A stretch of DNA of 64,000 bases from Erythroxylum novogranatense. Its lineage: Eukaryota > Streptophyta > Magnoliopsida > Malpighiales > Erythroxylaceae. Location of the stretch: NCBI GenBank assembly GCA_029891385.1, contig CM057228.1, positions 85,610,964-85,674,963 on the forward strand. The letters are read 5' to 3'. Below, in pieces: positions 57,026-64,000 of this stretch. A program made the position numbers and the translations under genes. Numbering within the stretch: position 1 is the first letter of the stretch; the number at the start of each line of letters is the position of its first letter. Below the pieces are notes generated by a model. It was given only the letters and a program-made list of their open reading frames with translations. It was not told the origin of the DNA and searched no databases.

Positions 57026-57837
57026 TGTAACATCCCGTCACTGATGGGATGGGTACAGTTCATTTCATACGTATTTGGTATGTGCATGCATTATTGCATT
57101 ATGTATAATTGGCAATGATTGTACTAGTATTCGTACGTACATACATGTATGACATATTTCCGGTTTAATTTGGATAACTTGGATTTGGAGATGATTAGGG
57201 CATGTGTGATAATTAGGTCATATTAGGCTCGAGAATTGAATTTGAGTTAGAAATGAAAGTTAGGAAATTGAATTATGAAATTGGAGTATACGATTATGAG
57301 TTTTCTATTTTTGTGGATTTATAGGAATTTTTCTGGAATTTTCGGAGTATTAGATCCGGACCGGAAAATTGACTATTGACTGATTAATTGAGTTCCGGTT
57401 CCGTGATTAATTGGAAATTTGTATGAAATAATTGGATTTATGATCTTAGGAATTATTATTCCTAGTTATTGGAATTCGGGAGAAATTAGAATTAGAAACT
57501 GACTCGAGGTGGTTCGGATCGGACTTGTGGCAATTAGATTTGCCAAACAAGCCTTAGTAATCTTTATTATTTAAAGCCTAACCTTTGAATTTTTAACTTC
57601 CACGATTTTTCTCCTTTTGAAAGACCTTTAGCTCTTGATTTTCTTCTTCATCGTGGATCCTCCTTGGAGTTCTTTGTTGATTCCTTCTTGCTATCCGCTT
57701 TCTTCTATCTTAGATCTATCTTACGGCTTGGAGTTGAAAGAGATGAAAATGGGTTTTGTTTGGGTGATTGCCGTGGGTGTGTGAGTTGGAGTTTGGTGTG
57801 ATCCTTGAAGATTTGAGGTTTTAATCAAGTAAGTTAC
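57026..57837 (+). repeat. 3' LTR of element D, first part, cut by copia B
   Basis: It is colinear with 40092-40905 of the 5' LTR, with roughly 20 substitutions and some indels. It ends at AAGTTAC where copia B begins; the 5' LTR continues there without a break (AAGTTACTTCTTTC). The last five bases, GTTAC, are the expected target duplication of copia B. Confidence 0.93.
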
Positions 57838-59751
57838 TGTAGGAAAATCCCGGGAGGTACATCACATGTACCGGCAGATGAAAACAAAAATTTTGTTCAG
57901 GACTTTCCGAATCCGGGATCCGGTATCGGTATGAAGACATCAACCTAAATAGCAAAAGAGACTATCTCTAAAGGTGATCCACGCAGAGATCGAAAATCTA
58001 ACCGAGTCAAACCCCTTTGACCGGGAATAGCTAGAAACAGTTAAAGGTCGCTAGACCCTACCTACGTCTGGAGAGTCAAGGAAACGTTGGGATCCTTGCC
58101 TTGAGAAGAGAAGAAACGATGGTTGCCTTGATGAGGATGAAGAAAATCACCCTTTTAAAGGAAGCTTAACCATTAAGCTTTCATCTTCAATTTCCTCTAG
58201 CCACCACCTTCTAAGCCTCCTTTTATGTATCTTTTAACTCTTTAAAAGTGTTCCATAAGAAGAAGCCAAGTGGTGGCTTTATGGCCATTCATTTATTAAT
58301 GAATTAAAGTAACCAAGCTTTGACTTTTCAAAGCTATCCTCTCCTTTCCACTTTCCAACGTACATGGACATATATATATAATAATTAATTAATTAATTAC
58401 TTAATTAATTAATTAGAATATATTTGCTAAGGTCCGACACACTGGGGTCGGTCTCTCGGCCATCGGGCCCCCGGTCTAAACAAACTCTAAACCTTTCTTA
58501 GCAATATCGATGTCGCGATCTCATCGGGACATATCCCAATCCCATGGGATCCATTTAATCTAATGCTCTCCATAATTGGAACTCTGTCCAATTACTATTT
58601 TACTGATTCTCCGAGTCACTCTTATCGTGTGACCCTTTAGGCTCCGGTTATGTTGGCCACTTAGATTAACAATTAATCTGAGCAAGTCATGAGCGGTATC
58701 TAGCAACACATCATGACCCCAATTGACCGGAAAGTAATCGGTTTGATGTATTCATCACGAACCGGATCACGAACCCTTCCATAGACAATTCTTGTGCAAT
58801 TCGTCCTTTCACCATCCTATACCCCACTTGGTTATGAGTATGGTCAAAGTGTCAACTCTCACTAGACTAGGTCTAGCCCAGTGATATCGGTTCTCGTCAC
58901 GGGACTCATTATCAGATATGTCAATGAAGACACTCTTCATGACATACATGCCGCCGACCTTAGTAATGATCCCGACAAGAGGCCGTGGGTATCTCTTACG
59001 CTAATCCGAAGTGGTGAATCCTTTATTGGCTACTCAATTATCTTGAATACCTCAAGTCGTACCCAAGCACCACCCTATGAGTTACCTCGGAAGGCAACAA
59101 GGAATGGAGTCAAAGCACGTGATCAAGATTCAAGATATCCTTGGTACCTCAAGTCTAAGGATACTTGCACCATTGCTATGATGAGATTATCAACGACACT
59201 TAGATAAGATATCCATGTGATGATCTCATGGCAGGTCATCCAATGAACTTACTACCGCTAGTAAGCATCCACATGTCAATTCTAAATATCTCATATTTAC
59301 AGTTTCTGAGATCCACTGCTTGATCCAATCAAAGAATATGACATGTGCTAGTCTATCCGGATTAATGATGTCCAGTCTCATTAATCCTATGACTAGGGAG
59401 AATTTAGATACTGACATAATTGCACATGATAGGAACCTCAGGAGTATGAACACATCATAATTTCCTTCATGCTATGTCATATATCATGGACTTCATTAAT
59501 TCGATTAAAGATCCAATCAATTCATAAACAATGTTTATGAATATCAAATTAATGAATAATGCCTTTTCTTTATTTATTCATAAAGTCGCACACAACTTTG
59601 AATAAAACGCGCTAAAGGGATTGCCTTTAGGGCACAAATAAACGATCTCGAGCCTTGAACAAGTCGACTTATCCAATGAACAAGTCGACTTATCGGTATC
59701 GAACATGTGTAAGTCGACTTACACATGGTACAAGTCGACTTATCACTTACA
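57838..59751 (-). repeat. 3' LTR of copia B
   Basis: The plus strand reads TGTAGGAAAATCCCGGGAGG to ATCACTTACA, 1914 bp. It is alignable with the LTR of A over most of its length (for example the CTAAAGG-GATTG-CCTTTAG hairpin near 59611). About 120 bp with four AAGTCGACTT palindromes lies between that hairpin and the terminus. Confidence 0.85.
59661..59741. repeat. AAGTCGACTT palindromes inside the LTR of copia B
   Basis: Four perfect copies at 59661, 59682, 59711 and 59732. The third sits in a longer palindrome (GTGTAAGTCGACTTACAC). The LTR of A has none; the motif otherwise belongs to the leader of both elements. Confidence 0.88.
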
Positions 59752-59766
59752 AATCTCCCACTTGAC
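59752..59766 (-). promoter_or_regulatory. Polypurine tract of copia B
   Basis: The minus strand reads GTCAAGTGGGAGATT directly before the LTR start TGTAAG, as in copia A. Confidence 0.78.
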
Positions 59767-60857
59767 CTAAAGCCAATCGCCTTAGTATCTAATACAAAAG
59801 CGAGTCCATGAGAATCACAATTCTCCCGTGACTATGGCTTTGTCAACTAACAACAACACTTTGCTCTGTGGGAATTCTCTCTATCAGATATCATCTCGAG
59901 TAATGATCTCCCGAATCGGTAAGCACGAGTTCGGATCGTCGATAAGACCTTGGTTCCTTTGCTCACAAGACTAACCCCATTGTATCACAATACAATCCTA
60001 TGGGCCCATCACGCTAGGGACCGGATCATGTTCGAGAATGAACTTCTTGATCCAAACCGCTTCCTTTGCATCTCATGCGGCAATGTACTCTGCCTCGGTT
60101 GATGAATCAGCGATCCTCTCTTGTTTGGAACTTTTCCAACCGACCGCCACGCTATTCGGTGTGAATGTATATAACCTGATTGTGATTCGAATTATCCTTA
60201 TCGATTAAATACTAGCATCTGAATGCACGCCACTGGAGATTTCCATCTCCATAGATCAAGAAAACATCCTTAGTGCTTCGCAAGTACTTGAGGATATTCT
60301 TGATACCACCCAAAGATGATCCTCACCAGGTCCGATTGGTATCCGCCGTAACACTTAGAGCATACGATACATCGGCCTCGTCATATAGCATTGTTCCATG
60401 CTAAACCTCTTTAGCATCTCATCTATGTACGATGATTGTGAAAGGCCAAGCAATCTTTTGATTTATCTCTATAAATCTATATCCCTAGGATATAAGTTGC
60501 TTCACAAAGGTCTTTCATCGTAAATTGATTGGACAACCAAATTTTAACTGATTGCAGCATAGAGACATCGTTTCCTAGTAACAGTATGTCATCTACATAC
60601 AACACAAGGAATACGATTGCAGTCCCATTAACCTTCTTATACACACAATGATCATCCGGATTTTGTGAGAAATCAAACTATTTGATTACCTCATCAAAAC
60701 GGATATTCGAACTCCTGGATGCTTGCTTCAATCCAAACATGGATTTCTGAAGCTTGCATACCTTTTCGCCATCGATGGAAGTGAAGCCCTCAGGTTGTGT
60801 CATACACATCCTCGGGTAGATTTCCTCTCAGGAAAGCTGTCTTCACATCCATTTGCC
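59767..60857 (-). pseudogene. Copia B RNase H and truncated reverse transcriptase
   Basis: The sequence is parallel to 48568-49780 of copia A and recognisable by nucleotide similarity: the CTCATCCGGATTTTGTGAG-type block near 60650 and the CTAAACCTCTTTAGCATCT block near 60398. The amino end of RT is missing because the frame runs directly into integrase at 60858. A shorter deletion near 60386 removes the segment equivalent to about 49195-49325 of A. Frames are otherwise broken as in A. Confidence 0.75.
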
Positions 60858-61870
60858 ATAGATGAGAAAGATAGGGCTTTCAGTTAATCCATATCTCCAT
60901 ATGGAGTAACCACAACTGTCTTTAATGGAACTCTGTTTAACAAGTAAACAGCTGTCTCAAGCGCATATTCCCAAAACTGTGCAAAACCTATCATCAATCG
61001 CACCATGTCTATCAAGGTTTGATTTGTCCTTTCAGCCACACCATTGTGCTGCGGCGTGTAAGGTGGAGTATACTGAGATAAAATCCCATTATCTCTGAGA
61101 TAATCCAAAACTGTTGGTCTAAGCATTTTCCACCACGATCAGATCGTAATGTATTCATACTTTTACCAAGTTAGTTTTCTACTTCATTTCTGAATTGTTT
61201 GAACTTTTCAAACGCTTCAGATTTGTATCTCATCAGATACAGATACCTATATCGTGAATAATCACCGATAAAAGTAATGAAGTAAAAACAACCACTTCTG
61301 GCATGGATGGACATCGGACCACATACATCCGAATGTATTAGGTCTAATATTCCATTCACTCGTTTACCCTTCCCTTAAAGGATAACTTAGTCATCTTGCC
61401 TAACAAACAAGATTCGCATGTGTCATATGATTCATAATCAAATGACCCTAAACATCCATTCTTTTGGAGCTTAGCGATGCGTGTCTCATTTATATGGCCA
61501 AGCCGACAATGCCATAAGTAAGTTGATTTTAAATTATCTCGTTTATGTCTTTTCGCGTCATTGACATTCATAATTGGATATGACATATCTCATATGTCAA
61601 TTCCATTGCATAATGTACGAGTACCATAGAGCATTCCATTGCAACTAATATAACAACCATTGCTACTAAAAGTCCAATGGAAACCAGCTCTAATTAAACA
61701 TAAAACATACAATATGTTCTTTGTTTAAAACATGTACAAAATGTCAATTATCCAATTTGAATATAAGCCCACTAGGGAGTAACAAGACATAAGTGTCTAT
61801 GGCTAATGTAGCAACTCTTGCTCCATTACCTACACGAAGGTCTAGTTCTCCTTTTATGAGCTGTCTACTA
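60858..61870 (-). pseudogene. Copia B integrase with GAG-pre-integrase domain
   Basis: Minus-strand pieces give YLWHCRLGHINETRIAKLQK and CESCLLGKMTKLSF (zinc domain, 61356-61586), LDLIHSDVCGPMS (first catalytic Asp) with KSEAFEKFKQFRNEVEN (61171-61359), and YTPPYTPQHNGVAERTNQTL (catalytic Glu, 60884-61126). The C-terminal end is lost in the deletion. These frames are less broken than those of A in the same region. Confidence 0.85.
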
Positions 61871-62752
61871 TCCCTGAGGCCCTGCATATCATTTCATATG
61901 TATGAGCCACAACCGGTATCAATTACCCATATGTTTTGATCAGAAACAGTATTAACCTCAATGACAAACATATTTGAAGGAGTAGAGACATCTGATGCCT
62001 TCTTCTGCTTCAGGAACTCCAGATAGACTTTACAGTTTCGCCTCTAGTGGCCAGTCTTGCCACAATGAAAGCAAAAACCTTTTGGGGCAGAATCTTTGGT
62101 TTTTCCTTGATGGCACTTCCCTTTGAATTCTTGGCCTTTTTCTTCTTTGAACTAGAAGAAGAAGCATCCACCATTAGCACTTGCTTGCTATCCTTCTTGA
62201 TAGCTCGCTTTCATTGTCTTGAAGCAGATTGATCACCAGAATTGTTGTGGATATTTGGTTTATCCGATAGTTTATCACAAACTGTGAATAACCATCAGAC
62301 AATCTAACTAGAAGTAAGTCTCTACTTAACTCATAATCCATTACAAATCCTAAGACGGCCAATCTCTCAATATAGCCATTCATCTTCAGGGCATACTGCA
62401 CAGCAGATATCCCTTGAGCCATCTTTGTGGTGAAGAGAAGCTTTGAGGTCTCGAACATTTCAGACCGAGCTTTCTCATCAAACAGCTCCCTAAGATGAAA
62501 TACTATAGAGTGAGCATCCATGGACTCGTCGCTTTGCCTGCGCACTCTAGTGACATCGAGGCAAGCATAAAGCAAGTATCCATATCACCGCCCTTTAGAT
62601 GCTTACAATATGCTTTCGATCCTTATCGAAGCATCGACGTGCGAGTGCAACTAAGTGGAACATCTAGACGTATCCAGTTCCTCGATCGAGAACAATTTCG
62701 ATTCCTTAGCCAATCAAGAAAATTCGGTCCGAAAAGAGAGCGAAAATTACAT
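61871..62752 (-). pseudogene. Copia B gag and protease
   Basis: The 133-residue stretch 62174-62575 holds LRELFDEKARSEMFETSKLL, MAQGISAVQYALKMNGYIER and LAVLGFVMDYELSRDLLLV, the UBN2-type copia gag. A complete CCHC knuckle (CFHCGKTGH, stop, RRNC) lies near 62035-62080, with one TAG where the family has Trp. The protease active-site region is near 61885-61930 and broken. The likely gag start near 62752 is damaged. Confidence 0.82.
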
Positions 62753-62950
62753 CGAAAGACTTCTTCAATCAACCTAGCGATAGAGAGAAGGAATGATAGA
62801 ATAGAAATGCTGCATGATCATAAGGACTTGCATGACATGCATATGGCTCCCACTAGTTTCCTAGAATCCATAACCCTCTTTACTGAATCCAGAGAAACAA
62901 AGTGACATAATGTCCTAGTGGGTCGATATCCGACATTGCTAAGAGTGACC

Positions 62951-63332
62951 TTGGGTTTACCCAACAAGCCACAACTTAGGTCAATCGGTAGGTATCGGTC
63001 ATACCAATTGTATCATCGATAACCGACATTAAGAATGACCTTGAGGTTAGCTCAACAAGCCACCTTATGTCTCGGAGGTATCGATATACCAATTACATCT
63101 TAGACACAACTATCGATCGATCTATCAACTTGTTGACGATGCACTTACATTGGGTATCAACTCTTTGATGCGCATACATCTGATGTATGCTACCCAATTT
63201 CGCCTCTGTCCACGTTGACCTTGAGGTTAGCTCAACAAATCAACGCTTCTAGGAAAACCGACCCATTAATCCGAAAATCTCATTTTCATGGTTCGAACAT
63301 ATTCGTATAGAGCGAGCTTGAGGTTAGCTCAA
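62951..63332. repeat. Hairpin repeats in copia B leader (covarying with those of A)
   Basis: TTGGGTTTACCCAA lies at 62951-62964; TTGAGGTTAGCTCAA lies at 63041-63055, 63221-63235 and 63318-63332. Both arms changed relative to A, and pairing is preserved. Confidence 0.85.
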
Positions 63333-63538
63333 CAACCCAACCCTATAAAAATTCTGGTTCTTACCATATTAATGGAAGGCGTTAGTTTTCATATACCGAG
63401 GAGGGATTTCGGGTCTCATCTACTTCTTCTCCAAGCCGTAGGATTATAGTCACCATGACTATATGATATGATTTAGGCATTTCATCAATCACATTGAGTC
63501 TATACCTAAAATCATCCATCATCCCACTATGATGCCAC

Positions 63539-63761
63539 AAGTCGACTTTCATCAAATGCAAGTCGACTTATGCTCGCTCACACACAAGTCGACTTGTGTG
63601 ACACAAGTCGACTTATGTCATCTGCCCATGAACAAGTCGACTTACAAGGTACTACAAGTCGACTTATACTGAGATCTTGAACAAGTCGACTTATTCTATC
63701 CACAAGTCGACTTATCCAAGAATCTTGAACAAGTCGACTTATATCATCTACAAGTCGACTT
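63539..63761. repeat. AAGTCGACTT palindrome array in copia B leader
   Basis: Ten perfect copies in 223 bp with spacers of 8-20 bases. The equivalent array in A is partly eroded. Confidence 0.9.
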
Positions 63762-64000
63762 ATTCAGGGAATTTTGCTAAAATCTCTAATCGGCTAATTC
63801 CTCAATCAGTACAATTCCAATTCTCAACACCATCATACCTAGGGTAATATCTGTGAATTGATGCCTCAATGAACACTTCATTGATTCATGAATGCCTTAA
63901 ATAGTCAAACTATATGAAAAGCTTGAAATGAGTCAAAACTCATTAATTTCCAAATAATTTAGGAACACTCTAATTATCAACCTAAGCATCTCTAGCTAGC

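Larger units (their letters stand above)
40092..64000 (+). mobile_element. Ty3/gypsy chromovirus D (Tekay/Del type), extends past window
   Basis: The order is 5' LTR, primer site, gag, protease, RT, RNase H, integrase with a chromodomain-like tail, purine tract and 3' LTR. Integrase is split by copia A and the 3' LTR by copia B. The far end of the 3' LTR is outside the window. Long LTRs and a C-terminal tail ending VLWKNHSTEEATWE point to the Tekay (Del) clade. The 5' LTR and the visible 0.8 kb of the 3' LTR differ by roughly 20 substitutions by eye, so insertion is moderately old. A 5-bp CTAGA flanks the left end (40087-40091). Confidence 0.92.
57838..64000 (-). mobile_element. Copia element B, minus strand, extends past window
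   Basis: It is a relative of copia A, inserted in the 3' LTR of element D. Visible are the 3' LTR, purine tract, RNase H, RT, integrase, protease, gag and leader; the primer site and 5' LTR should lie just beyond 64000. It lacks about 0.7 kb across the RT/integrase junction (at 60858) and about 0.13 kb near 60386 relative to A, so it cannot code for the enzymes. Its LTR has an added tract with palindromes at the U3 start that A lacks. Confidence 0.88.
62753..64000 (-). other. Leader of copia B with two repeat arrays (runs out of window)
   Basis: Four hairpins of the TTGRG type lie at 62951-63332 and ten AAGTCGACTT palindromes at 63539-63761, in the same order as in copia A. The distal AT-rich part of the leader continues past 64000. 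The 136-codon open stretch at 62495-62905 on the plus strand is antisense to gag and leader and is not a gene. Confidence 0.78.

Noticed and set aside
59655..63761. Repeats with spacers, at first resembling a CRISPR array
   Set aside because: The unit is a 10-bp palindrome with irregular spacers inside copia leaders and an LTR. The genome is plant nuclear and no cas genes exist.

Overview
The window is plant nuclear DNA, most probably from a eudicot. The evidence is one intron-containing F-box/PP2-type gene, LTR retrotransposons primed by initiator-tRNA-Met (TGGTATCAGAGC sites), a plant L1-type LINE and a MITE-like element. There is no bacterial, organellar or viral gene set. Only one host gene is convincing; nearly everything else is transposon sequence of several ages, nested inside one another.

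Layout. 1-10.7 kb is a nest of long LTRs. An outer plus-strand LTR (from 2658, ending at 10720 and followed by a degenerate primer site) holds a plus-strand solo LTR (3421-10689, target duplication GAACC). That one holds a minus-strand solo LTR (4471-8327, duplication TTTGA). A further minus-strand LTR fragment occupies 1-2657. 10.7-15.9 kb is a decayed minus-strand Athila/Tat-like Ty3 element (gag remnant, primer site, LTR) split by another solo LTR (10897-13850, duplication TTTTC). 15.9-21.3 kb is a decayed plus-strand LINE. 21.3-27.0 kb is AT-rich intergenic DNA with a weak SINE candidate. 27.26-29.20 kb is the F-box protein PP2-A12-like gene: three exons, 295 residues, intact.

31.3-40.0 kb is a decayed minus-strand Ty1/copia element (element C), split by a solo LTR (34006-36814, duplication CCCAT) and by a MITE-like element (38470-39427). 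40.09-64 kb is a Ty3/gypsy chromovirus of Tekay/Del type (element D) with a 2.7-kb 5' LTR, gag-pol with stop codons, and a 3' LTR. Its integrase is interrupted by a complete minus-strand copia element (A, 46752-56295). Its 3' LTR is interrupted by a related copia element (B, from 57838 to beyond the window).

The solo LTRs at 4.5, 10.9 and 34.0 kb belong to the same LTR family as element D, so four copies can be compared. All four keep a consensus splice donor and a U-rich acceptor 657-735 bp apart, and three hairpin modules lie between or around them. The copia leaders carry two further arrays of palindromes, one of them with paired compensatory changes. These repeated, co-varying structures in non-coding retroelement DNA are the most interesting signals here. 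Many small indels separate the two LTRs of copia A; some may be assembly or base-calling errors rather than decay.
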